Origin: Synechococcus sp. PCC 7336
GTDB lineage: Bacteria > Cyanobacteriota > Cyanobacteriia > Thermostichales > PCC-7336
Assembly: GCF_000332275.1 (NCBI RefSeq)
Contig: NZ_CM001776.1
Coordinates: 1,411,268-1,475,267 of the forward strand
DNA length: 64,000 nt
Reading direction: 5' to 3'
The notes beneath the pieces were generated by a model. The model had not been told where the DNA came from. It ran no database searches and was given only the letters and a program-made list of their open reading frames with translations. Positions 57,015 through 64,000 of this stretch are shown one piece after another; position 1 is the first letter of the stretch, and the number at the start of each line of letters is the position of its first letter. Both the position numbers and the translations under genes were made by a program.

Positions 57015-57366
57015 GGGGTATGGCAACGAACCCGGACAAAAGTGACATATCTCCTGAAATCCCTTCCTAGCATGGATTTCAGGCCACGATAATCTTGAAT
57101 TTCTACCTAATAGTAGACGAATCTGGCTTTCAAGGCTCATAATCGCGAGCTTTCTACTGGCAATCGACGATAATATTTCACCTTTAAAAGGGATGGATGC
57201 CTTCGTAGCTCAAGAATCTAGATTTTATACGGCTTGAGAGTGTTAGATTTAAAACACGTTTGTCAACCTACTGGTAGAAAAGCACTGGCTTTCAAGCCCT
57301 GAAATCCTTGCCAGATATAGCTTGTAGGAGATATGTCACTTTTGTCCGGGTTCGTTGCCATACCCC
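57015..57366. mobile_element. MITE with perfect 41-bp terminal inverted repeats
   Basis: The ends are 57015-57055 and 57326-57366, each 41 bases, perfect inverted copies that begin GGGGTATGGCAACGAACCCG. The 352-base element encodes nothing. It also contains a direct repeat CTGGCTTTCAAG and short internal pairings. No clear target-site duplication is seen. Such elements are moved in trans by an unrelated transposase with similar ends. A transposase is not in this window. Confidence 0.85.
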
Positions 57367-57539
57367 GTCTACAGGCGATTGCCGACCCCAGACTGCGAGA
57401 GGATGCTCTCCAGCGTGAGCGGCAGCTGCTCTATGTCAGCTTGACTCGGGCTAGAGACGAGGTGTTTGTCAGTTGGATTGGAGAGCCGAGCCAGTTTTTA
57501 GACGATGTGATGACCCCAGCCCAACTGGCTGCAGCATAA
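57367..57539 (+). pseudogene. C-terminal remnant of a UvrD/Rep-type helicase
   Basis: The last 57 codons read LQAIADPRLREDALQRERQL, LYVSLTRARDEVFVSWIG and EPSQFLDDVMTPAQLAAA, which is the C-terminal motif VI region of superfamily I helicases. Everything upstream is replaced by the MITE, so the protein is absent. A chance ATG in the MITE end (57333) puts the fragment in an open frame. Before the MITE there is no helicase sequence. It sits 30 bases before a DrmD-like helicase start. Confidence 0.78.
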
Positions 57540-57569
57540 CCAAGTGGGCTGAATTACGTGGAAGAATCT

Positions 57570-58097
57570 ATGACCCCTCCAGAAGCAGGAACCATAGTGC
57601 AGCTGCGATCGCGTCAGTATCTCGTTGAAGACGTCATTGCTCCCCTTGATGAGAACGGCGACACGCAGGTGAGGTTGTCGTGCTTGGATGACGACGCCCA
57701 AGGGGAAGCCCTGGAGGTGTTTTGGGAACGGGAGGTCGATGCACTGCGATCGATTACAGTGGCACAACACCTATTCGGGATTGAGAATATCGTTATCGTG
57801 CATCACACTCATTGCGGTGCGACCTCGTTTACTGCCGACGGTATCATCGATGCCTACAAGCACGAGCATAATGCGGATATCTCCACTCTCTACGAGCGTG
57901 AAAGCGTCTCCATCAGTGACTTTGCGACTTCACTGGAACATGATGTCCGCCTGGTGCGAGAGTCCAACGGTACCCCACAGCATGTCAACATCTACGGCTA
58001 CCTTTACAACATCGATACCCAGGAGCTGTCGCTGCTTGTAGAAGGCAAAGCACCCCGATCTGACCCGAAATATGGCGGGAAGGCGATCGCAGTTTAA
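57570..58097 (+). pseudogene. Chimeric ORF: DrmD-helicase N-terminus fused to C-terminal part of beta-carbonic anhydrase
   Basis: 175 codons from the ATG at 57570, with GGAAG before it. Codons 1-56 (AGTIVQLRSRQYLVEDV, VRLSCLDDDAQGEALEVFWEREVDA) match the start of the SNF2-type helicase DrmD of DISARM-like systems. From LRSITVAQHLFGIENIVIVHHTHCGATSFTADGI onward the sequence is beta-carbonic anhydrase, keeping the zinc ligands in HHTHCG. The first zinc cysteine and Asp-Arg dyad (CMDAR region) are missing, so catalysis is unlikely. The joint falls at DALRSI, where both families share Asp-Ala, and it contains a GCGATCG word. The ORF is open, but it is probably a deletion scar. Confidence 0.72.
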
Positions 58098-58364
58098 GCC
58101 AACACAATACACAGCAATCTTTGGCATATCGGGCAGAGGTGCATTGTGAACCAGCCCGTATGTTTCATCGCAAGTGTCGGGGATGGCAGGTGGACTGCGA
58201 GCGCCCGTCGATTTGCCCGAGGAGGTTACCGAGTTTGGCTTCTCTTTGGTGGCTGCTAAACTGCGTCCATGTGGAGACCAAGAGTTTTTGTAGGCAGTCT
58301 TTGGAGGGTGAAACCGATATCCCAAAGATAGTGTAGCCGATTTCTAAAAACTATGGTTTTCTAG

Positions 58365-59279
58365 CTAGACGTGATTGACTAAGAGGTCTGCAGCCAGTTT
58401 TATTGATTTACGAACTGCCGGGGGAATTGTTCCCAAAAACAAGCAAGGCTTACTGGGAACGGCAAAGTTTTTGCCTCGGATGTCGATATAGTTTTGATGA
58501 AATACTTTCCAGGAAATATCTTGCTTATTTTGATTAGTGGTAATTCCACCATGCACTTGGTGGAACGTCCCTTCTCCTAGAAGGGTAATCAACTCAGTAT
58601 TGGGGAGTTTGCAAGCACGAACGTAAGTATCTAGATTTACCAGTCCTCCTCCCGGAAGCTCGAATCTCTCCTCAAAGCCATCCAGCTCATTCCACAGGGC
58701 TCGGGTCAAAAACAGGGCATTACTTTCTGCGATCGGCATAAACCAACCGTGCTTGCTCGATCCTGCAAATACCGAGATCTCAAACAGACCGTACCCGTTG
58801 TCTTGCCAGCGGATGGAGTCCAACAGACGATCTTCCTCTCGTTGGCAATAACCCTGGTCCAGACTTCTCCTCTGAATATCGGGACCGAGATGGAATCCGA
58901 GTGTGGAGATGATGGGTCGGTGATGCAAACGAGCCGCAAGCAGGGCATATTTGCACAATCCAGGGGAGGCCATGCGAGCCCCGTCAATCAGGACGCCGAT
59001 TAGATCGCCACAAGCGTCCTTCAAGCCAACGTTAATGGCTCTTGCCGGAGACACTGTAGGGTTCTCGACTACCCGCAAGCGGACCCCTTGGGGAAAACTG
59101 CTAGGGTCTGGTGGAACAATTGAGCCATTGTCAACAACAATAATTTCGATATCCCTTGCCTCGATGCCCTGTTGGTAGGGGGGGGTTAATGAGAGCAAAA
59201 CTCTTGGCAACTCGCGAGCCATGTTGTAAGACACAACAATTAGAGAAACCTGTGGCTCATTCTCAATAGTCATTTGCAT
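58365..59279 (-). CDS. Glycosyltransferase family 2
   Basis: 304 residues. PQVSLIVVSYNMARELPRVLLSL and EIIVVDNGS are the GT-A N-terminal nucleotide-binding segments. LIGVLIDGARMASPGLCKYA lies where the DxD-type region is expected, although it reads DGA. It would move a sugar from a nucleotide donor to an acceptor chain. It overlaps the methyltransferase gene by 17 bases at its start (59263-59279), so it is the last gene of the operon. Substrate unknown. Confidence 0.8.
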   Translation of the reverse strand: MQMTIENEPQVSLIVVSYNMARELPRVLLSLTPPYQQGIEARDIEIIVVDNGSIVPPDPSSFPQGVRLRVVENPTVSPARAINVGLKDACGDLIGVLIDGARMASPGLCKYALLAARLHHRPIISTLGFHLGPDIQRRSLDQGYCQREEDRLLDSIRWQDNGYGLFEISVFAGSSKHGWFMPIAESNALFLTRALWNELDGFEERFELPGGGLVNLDTYVRACKLPNTELITLLGEGTFHQVHGGITTNQNKQDISWKVFHQNYIDIRGKNFAVPSKPCLFLGTIPPAVRKSIKLAADLLVNHV

Positions 59280-60633
59280 GTCTGGGATTCAGTAACCGCT
59301 TCAGTCGCACAGAAAGGTTACGCTGCGAATTTTGCCGTTCTTTAGCAAGAACGTCCAGCAGCTCCTCAATTCTTCCATCTTCAGGAGATAGAGCATCCCC
59401 CCGATCGAGAATTGGCAGATCGCACTCATCTAAAGACAGCGATCGGTATTTTCTGACAATTGGATTGTATTTATTGCTCAGAGTGCGATTCTTGGGGTTT
59501 AATCCAGCAACCAGCAAAATGCCTGTGGGGGCGGTATCGATAGGGAGCAAAACTAAATCTGGACGAAATTGCTCGAGGCAATAGCGCAATTTCCACACGT
59601 CCCCCGTCCATACTCTAGATTGCCTCATCCGTTTGGCCTGCAGGGGATGGTTAGGGTAGATATCATCGATCGCTACTAGCGTGGTTGATGTCGCGTAGCG
59701 CTCCACATTGATAAAGTCCCGCAATGCAAATTCAAATAAATGCATTCCATCAATGAAGGCCAAGTCCCAGGCTCGATCCGTCATCGCTTCGGTAGCATCC
59801 TCGCGAAAGAACGCGTCGCTTGTCTTTCGGTACAGCACCTGATGTTTGGCGAGACTAAAGTTCAAATCGGGGTCGGGATCGACTGCAATTGAGGGACATG
59901 AGGCAAGTGAGAGACTGTTGCCCCGCCTCACTCCAATCTCGAAATAATTTCGGGGCTCGACAATTTTGTGGATGGTGCGGAGGACATCCAGATACGGAAC
60001 CTTACCCCGAGTCAGTTCCACCGTCGGATCGATACCGCTATCAAACAGGGGCGCGACGGCGGTTTGCTCCGTATATTTATTTCCGGGCAATATTACATTT
60101 ATCGGAACCGGCGTGGCTGTCTCTCGATGAGCAAATACGCTGACTAAATCGTTCCAGGGGCCACGATCGTCCATCCAGCAGGCATTTAGCTTAATCCCAG
60201 CGTACCTGGCAAGTGCCTGCATAGAGTCGGGATAAAACCGGTAGCAATCGACGGGATATCGATGAATGGGACCTGCTGAAGGAACAATAAGGAACATCAG
60301 TCCGTCACGCTGCAAGACGCGAGCCATTTCCTCAAATAGTTTCCAGAAAAACTCGACGTGCTCGAACACTTGTCCACTAATGATGATGTCAAACTCAGCA
60401 TCTTTAAAAGGAAGTTTGTAAGGATTGTCAAGGACGATATCTACTCCAGGAGCTGCTTCTAGATCGACAGCTAAATATTTAAATTTTTCATCCGAGAAAA
60501 CATCTCTATAGCTGCCATTAACATTAGAACCTCCGATATCTAGAACACTAATGTTAGATTGCAGCAACAGCGTCGAACAGCCTAGAAACTGCTCGTAGCA
60601 TCTTTGCATATTTTCTAAAGATGAAGCATGCAT
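59263..60633 (-). CDS. Double methyltransferase: class I SAM domain plus second methyltransferase-type domain
   Basis: 456 residues. The N-terminal half has a class I SAM-dependent fold: VLDIGGSNVNGSYRDVF, FDIIISGQVFEHVEFFWKLFEEMARVL. The C-terminal half has a second Rossmann fold, YFEIGVRRGNSLSLA and WDLAFIDGMHLFEFALRDFINVERY. That is close to the class-24/CmcI-like O-methyltransferase group. It is probably a sugar or lipid modifier acting with the neighbouring glycosyltransferase. The gap to the upstream gene is 11 bases. Two catalytic domains in one chain suggest two methylations, but the substrates are unknown. Confidence 0.72.
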   Translation of the reverse strand: MHASSLENMQRCYEQFLGCSTLLLQSNISVLDIGGSNVNGSYRDVFSDEKFKYLAVDLEAAPGVDIVLDNPYKLPFKDAEFDIIISGQVFEHVEFFWKLFEEMARVLQRDGLMFLIVPSAGPIHRYPVDCYRFYPDSMQALARYAGIKLNACWMDDRGPWNDLVSVFAHRETATPVPINVILPGNKYTEQTAVAPLFDSGIDPTVELTRGKVPYLDVLRTIHKIVEPRNYFEIGVRRGNSLSLASCPSIAVDPDPDLNFSLAKHQVLYRKTSDAFFREDATEAMTDRAWDLAFIDGMHLFEFALRDFINVERYATSTTLVAIDDIYPNHPLQAKRMRQSRVWTGDVWKLRYCLEQFRPDLVLLPIDTAPTGILLVAGLNPKNRTLSNKYNPIVRKYRSLSLDECDLPILDRGDALSPEDGRIEELLDVLAKERQNSQRNLSVRLKRLLNPRHANDY

Positions 60634-60644
60634 TAATCGTTAAC

Positions 60645-61289
60645 TCACTGTGCTTTTCGTTTGATAAATCCCTTTGGATTCCAGGTGATAAGAAAAGATT
60701 CTTTGTCACGATCGACCTCAAACTCATCGTTTTCTAGGATGAAGGCTTCGATCGCTTCGTACGGTCCCGGATTGGGTCCTACATCTAATCCATGATGGCA
60801 AATACTATCTTCAACAATAAAATAGTCCCCAGGCTTAGTAAGAGGACTATAGGTACGCAATACTGCCAAAGTATTTTCAAAGGTATGAGAGCTATCTTCT
60901 ATAATTAAAACTCTATCTTCAGATGCGATCGCGTTTCTCACTTGGTCGAAACATGCTACCGCATCCCCTTCGAACAATTTAATGCGCGGATGCTGGCGAA
61001 CCTTATCAGCCACCTTACTTTGATCGATATCGAGAGCAATAATGCGACCGCGAGCGCAGAGGTCGAGCAAGTGAGCCAAAGCCAAGGTACTGCCTCCCCA
61101 ATTATTACCAACTTCTACAATGACATCGGGCTTCATCTCGTAAATGATTTCCTGATACACCCAGAAATCCATCGGATTTTTCAGAGTTTTAACGCCAAAG
61201 TAGGATGTCCTCCGTATTATTCGTCTCTGCAATAAAGGGAGGTATTCCTTAAGCGACATATCTAGGCTGTTTTCAATACCGTCTTTCAT
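60645..61289 (-). CDS. CmcI-like (cephalosporin hydroxylase family) methyltransferase
   Basis: 214 residues. PDVIVEVGNNWGGSTLALAHLLDL is the SAM-binding loop, followed by IIALDIDQSKVADKV and RVLIIEDSSHTFENTLAVLRTYSPL. GDYFIVEDSICHHGLDVGPNPGPYEAIEAFI is diagnostic of the CmcI/rhamnosyl O-methyltransferase family. Members mostly methylate sugar hydroxyls. It starts the three-gene leftward operon (this gene, the double methyltransferase, GT2). The operon looks like a glycan-decorating cassette. Confidence 0.82.
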   Translation of the reverse strand: MKDGIENSLDMSLKEYLPLLQRRIIRRTSYFGVKTLKNPMDFWVYQEIIYEMKPDVIVEVGNNWGGSTLALAHLLDLCARGRIIALDIDQSKVADKVRQHPRIKLFEGDAVACFDQVRNAIASEDRVLIIEDSSHTFENTLAVLRTYSPLTKPGDYFIVEDSICHHGLDVGPNPGPYEAIEAFILENDEFEVDRDKESFLITWNPKGFIKRKAQ

Positions 61290-61754
61290 AATATAGGATC
61301 TTTGGATGTCCTGACTCTAGCGCCTTAATGTCACTCCGATGTCACCTGAAAACCCACTAGCAACTGGAAACAGTCAGCAACAGATCGTAAATCTGATGGG
61401 GATTGTCAAACATGGGGGGGTGTCAACGGCAATCGTATAAATCGGTTCTGCTCCAACAAAGCTGCTCACGCAGCAATGATATCACTTGTAATGGATGCAA
61501 AAAACACAGAGAAGACCTCTAAGTATTGCAAGTGCCTTAGCCTTGTCGTTCTCCCCTACCATGTGGGATTGGTATATCTTTGAAGGATTGTGACTCTCTA
61601 CAAGACACCTTGAGGAGATCTACTAGGAGTGAATCTGGGCGATCGCCGCTTCCATGCCCTCCAACGACACCGTTTGCCGAGCTTGCCTTTGATTTTATGA
61701 CTCCAGTCTATCCGGCGATGCCGCTGGATCGCAGCCAACGATCGCACCATACAT
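61290..61754. other. 465-bp intergenic region
   Basis: It lies between the glycan cassette and the regulator operon, whose genes all read leftward. GCTGCTCACGCAGC gives a small hairpin near 61470. No T-run terminator and no gene fragments with support were found. The promoter of the CmcI-like gene lies at its left edge. Confidence 0.4.
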
Positions 61755-62459
61755 TCAAAGTTGAACTAGACCGTAGGTAATCGCATAACGCACCAGCTCG
61801 GTCCGACTGTTGGTACCTGTCTTGTTCAGCAATCGAGTCACATATTTTTCGACATTGCGGATGCTGGTTTCCAACTTCCTGGCAATCTCTTTATTCATCA
61901 ATCCTTCCGAAACCAAATCTAACACTTCCTCTTCTCGGGGAGTCAGTTGAACCTTAATGGGGGGAGGTTCGGGGGTGAACTGAGCGGGTTTCGAGTCTGC
62001 TGCCTGTCGTTCGGCCAACAGAGCTTTAATTTCGGCGAGTTCGCGGGCAACGGTGGCGGTGTCGGGGGCAGTGCGGGCTTTTTCCAAGAGGTTTTGGGCG
62101 ATCGCCACCAACTCGTCTGGCTCGAACGGCTTTGGCAAATAGGCATCCACCCCAGCGTTGTAGCCCTGAATGCGATCTGCTGTCAGCCCTTTGGCCGTCA
62201 GGAAAATAAACGGAATCTGCCGATAGGCAGGCTGCTCCCGCACCTGCTTTAAAAACGCATAGCCATCCACACGCGGCATCATCACGTCGGAAATAATCAG
62301 TTCGGGGGGATTTTGCTGCAGCTTTTGCAAGGCAATCTGCGCATTGGCTGCTGCCTCTACCGCAAAGCCGCTATCTTCCAAATACGCCTGAACCGCATCC
62401 CGCAATCCCGGCTCGTCATCGACTAATAAGATAGTCCCATTCATATCTCGCTCGCCCAT
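61755..62459 (-). CDS. Response regulator with LuxR-type output domain (NarL family)
   Basis: 234 residues. The receiver domain has the acidic pair in LLVDDEPG, the phospho-Asp in PELIISDVMMPRVDGY, FLTAK and KPF. A linker of about 60 residues (ARELAEIKALLAERQ) leads to the LuxR DNA-binding domain, LTPREEEVLDLVSEGLMNKEIARKLETSIRNVEKYVTRLLNKTG. Two ATGs, at 62459 and 62444, are possible starts. It is the third gene of a leftward operon behind two histidine kinases, so they presumably form its phosphorelay. Confidence 0.9.
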   Translation of the reverse strand: MGERDMNGTILLVDDEPGLRDAVQAYLEDSGFAVEAAANAQIALQKLQQNPPELIISDVMMPRVDGYAFLKQVREQPAYRQIPFIFLTAKGLTADRIQGYNAGVDAYLPKPFEPDELVAIAQNLLEKARTAPDTATVARELAEIKALLAERQAADSKPAQFTPEPPPIKVQLTPREEEVLDLVSEGLMNKEIARKLETSIRNVEKYVTRLLNKTGTNSRTELVRYAITYGLVQL

Positions 62460-62502
62460 TGCTTCTCTAACTTAATTGACGCTTCGACTCAGTTTTGGCA
62501 TC

Positions 62503-63201
62503 TCAACCCCTTCGATCGCCCCCCGATCTCGGCAGCCGCACTGAAAACTCAGTCCCCCCCCCCACTTGGCTGCTCGCCGAGATCTCCCCCCCCATTTGCC
62601 AGACCAATTGGCGGGCGATCGCCAACCCCAAGCCGTGCCCCGGCTGATGCTCGTCTCCTCGATAGTAGCGATCGAACACCTGTTCCAGATCCGCCTGCGC
62701 AATCCCAGACCCCGTATCGCTCACCGTTAAAGCAATCTTATCCCCATCCGCACGAGCAGTCAGGCTCACCCTCCCTCCAGCAGGAGTGTATTTGAAAGCG
62801 TTATCCATCAAGTTATCCAACACCTGACGCAAGGCCAGTGCATTTGCAATCAGTTTCAGATCTGCTGAGGAGGAATTCCAATCGGCGATCGCCTCCACGC
62901 CGCAATCGACTGCCAACGTTTGGTAGGTGGGCCACAACCCCTGCAGAAATTCGTTCACATCAATCTCGGCTACCGCCTCTGCAGAGACCGCCGTCGCCTC
63001 TTTCGCCTCAAAGTCATCCAACAGCGATCGCAGGTGCTGGCACTCTTGCTGAATGCGATCGACAATCCAGCCGTCGGGATCGTCCGGTTGGCTGCGCTTT
63101 TCTAACAGCTTGGCAAACGTGGTTAAGGCCGTGAGGGGATTGCGCAACTGGTGCAGCAGCGTCTCGACGCGATCGGTCTCGGTGGATGGCACATTCGACA
63201 T
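62503..63201 (-). CDS. Cytosolic histidine kinase with intact ATPase but altered H-box
   Basis: 232 residues from the ATG at 63201 (a TTG six codons upstream is possible). There is no membrane helix and no sensor domain. The H-box reads LLHQLRNPLTALTTFAKLL, with HQLRNP instead of the usual HELRTP. The ATPase domain is complete, with the N-box in LDNLMDNAFKYTPAGG, DTGSGI, the F-box in VFDRYYRG and GHGLGLAIA. It stops 43 bases before the response regulator starts and 27 bases after the other kinase ends. Family: HisKA-type. Confidence 0.87.
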   Translation of the reverse strand: MSNVPSTETDRVETLLHQLRNPLTALTTFAKLLEKRSQPDDPDGWIVDRIQQECQHLRSLLDDFEAKEATAVSAEAVAEIDVNEFLQGLWPTYQTLAVDCGVEAIADWNSSSADLKLIANALALRQVLDNLMDNAFKYTPAGGRVSLTARADGDKIALTVSDTGSGIAQADLEQVFDRYYRGDEHQPGHGLGLAIARQLVWQMGGEISASSQVGGGTEFSVRLPRSGGDRRG

Positions 63202-63228
63202 AGTAGGGGGATGTAGCAATTGGAATAA

Positions 63229-64000
63229 CTAGCGATGCTGCGGTAGGTAGATGGTCAAGGTTTCTCCCTTGTGGGGTCTGTGGCGGACGGTGAAGTGCGC
63301 TCCCAGGGCTTCAAACAGGTGTCTCGTCATGGGAATGCTGAGGCTGAGGGCACCGGTATCGGGCTGAATGACCAACCACTGACCCAAGGCTTGCATGGGA
63401 GGAGAGCGATCGCCCTCTTCCAGTTCCAATCCCTGACAGTCCACCTCGAACTGCAGCTTGACCTGCTCGCCAGCCGTCACCCCTCGGACGACGATGCGGC
63501 TGCCTGCTGGCGCACTGCGGGAGAGGCGATCGATTGTGCCGGTCAGCATGGCATCGAGGGTATTGGGATCGCTGACAACTGCTGGAAAATCCTCCGGCAG
63601 GTCGAATTCTAAGCTAGAGCCCCGCCGCTCCACTTGCTGCTGCCAACTGGGCCATTTGCGCTCCAATAATTCCACTAGCGAAGTTGTTTGCAAGTGAACC
63701 TTGTCGGGGTTCAGCTCGGTGGCGCGGAAGAATAAGCCGAAGCGATCGATCTGTTCGGTGCATTCCCGCTCGATGCTTTGGACGTGGCGGCGGGCGATGG
63801 GAGAGAGATCCTTGCGACGCAGCAGTAGGCGGGTAAGGGTGCGGATGGTGGTGAGGGGGGTCTGCACTTCGTGGGCGATCGCCCGCAGCAGTTCCGATTC
63901 GGTCAGGGGGTCTTGAGGTTTGTCCGAACGGCCATTGCTTTGGCCTCGACCTGACGCCGTCTCGGGGGACGAATTTGCCACGGTTCCATTGCTGGTTTGG
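63229..64000 (-). CDS. Histidine kinase C-terminal part with degenerate ATPase (runs off the window)
   Basis: 257 codons are visible and the frame is open to base 64000. The start lies outside, or at the GTG at 63981. HisKA is normal, with the H-box in LLRAIAHEVQTPLTTIRTLTRLLL. The following domain lacks recognisable N-box, DxGxG and GxGxG motifs. It keeps only the ends of the fold (TRHLFEALGAHFTVRHR, GETLTIYLPQ). The first gene of the kinase-kinase-regulator operon. It likely provides the phosphorylated histidine. Confidence 0.75.
   Translation of the reverse strand, partial: QTSNGTVANSSPETASGRGQSNGRSDKPQDPLTESELLRAIAHEVQTPLTTIRTLTRLLLRRKDLSPIARRHVQSIERECTEQIDRFGLFFRATELNPDKVHLQTTSLVELLERKWPSWQQQVERRGSSLEFDLPEDFPAVVSDPNTLDAMLTGTIDRLSRSAPAGSRIVVRGVTAGEQVKLQFEVDCQGLELEEGDRSPPMQALGQWLVIQPDTGALSLSIPMTRHLFEALGAHFTVRHRPHKGETLTIYLPQHR

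Noticed and set aside
57333-57539. A functional small protein starting in the MITE end
   Set aside because: The ATG lies inside the inverted repeat and the rest is a helicase tail, so the frame is a by-product of insertion.
57367-58097. A complete DISARM-like defence system
   Set aside because: Only the C-terminus of a helicase and the first 56 residues of DrmD are present. No drmA, drmB, drmC or methyltransferase gene exists here, so it is a remnant.
58098-58364. A small gene between the chimeric ORF and GT2
   Set aside because: Frames on both strands are short, cysteine-rich or biased, and show no family motif.

Overview
The window looks like a chromosomal segment of a cyanobacterium. The octamer GCGATCGC (HIP1) is scattered through nearly all genes. 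There is an NblS/Hik33-type histidine kinase, a cyanobacterial-style topoisomerase I with C-terminal GPYV repeats, an AccD with an N-terminal zinc ribbon, and a phytochrome-related GAF domain in a large kinase. The species cannot be named from the sequence alone. No rRNA, tRNA or CRISPR array was recognised.

Region 1 (1-36 kb) is ordinary chromosome. It holds a partial pseudouridine synthase, two PLP aminotransferases (valine-pyruvate and aspartate type), an SRPBCC protein, two tandem VTT-domain membrane proteins, rpsF, recN, rph, a lysine 2,3-aminomutase (kamA), purL, coaE, accD, HU, PBP2 with nblS, a ribbon-helix-helix/small-membrane-protein pair, topA, an aldo/keto reductase, an MscS channel, rseP-nth, a nucleotidyltransferase and transketolase with a clear terminator. 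The unusual part is a same-strand pair, chorismate lyase followed by 4-hydroxybenzoate 3-monooxygenase, which together would make protocatechuate from chorismate.

Region 2 (36.4-47.5 kb) starts with a 1259-residue membrane histidine kinase. Its first GAF domain carries both cysteine positions of a dual-cysteine (DXCF-type) cyanobacteriochrome. Next comes a TetR gene cut by a Tn3-family transposon. That transposon carries a divergent TnpI-like tyrosine recombinase, an IRS-like resolution region and an intact TnpA. A group II intron sits inside its right terminal inverted repeat. A second, XerC-like recombinase follows.

Region 3 (48-61.3 kb) is accessory. A 2182-codon surface-type protein gene changes from host-like GC-rich DNA to AT-rich DNA about 475 codons in. 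It is followed by a membrane-anchored LRR protein and a glycosyltransferase-like gene. Then comes a 352-bp MITE with perfect 41-bp ends, a UvrD-helicase remnant and a chimeric ORF joining a DrmD-helicase N-terminus to the C-terminal part of a beta-carbonic anhydrase. A three-gene glycosyltransferase/methyltransferase operon ends this region. GCGATCGC seems absent from about 48.07 to 57.6 kb.

Region 4 (61.7-64 kb) is a two-kinase/one-regulator operon. The two kinases look complementary: the upstream one keeps a normal H-box but has a decayed ATPase domain, and the downstream one has an intact ATPase but an altered H-box. No complete new defence system was found. The best candidates for new biology are the chorismate-to-protocatechuate pair, the dual-Cys GAF kinase, the intron-in-TIR transposon and the split-kinase operon.
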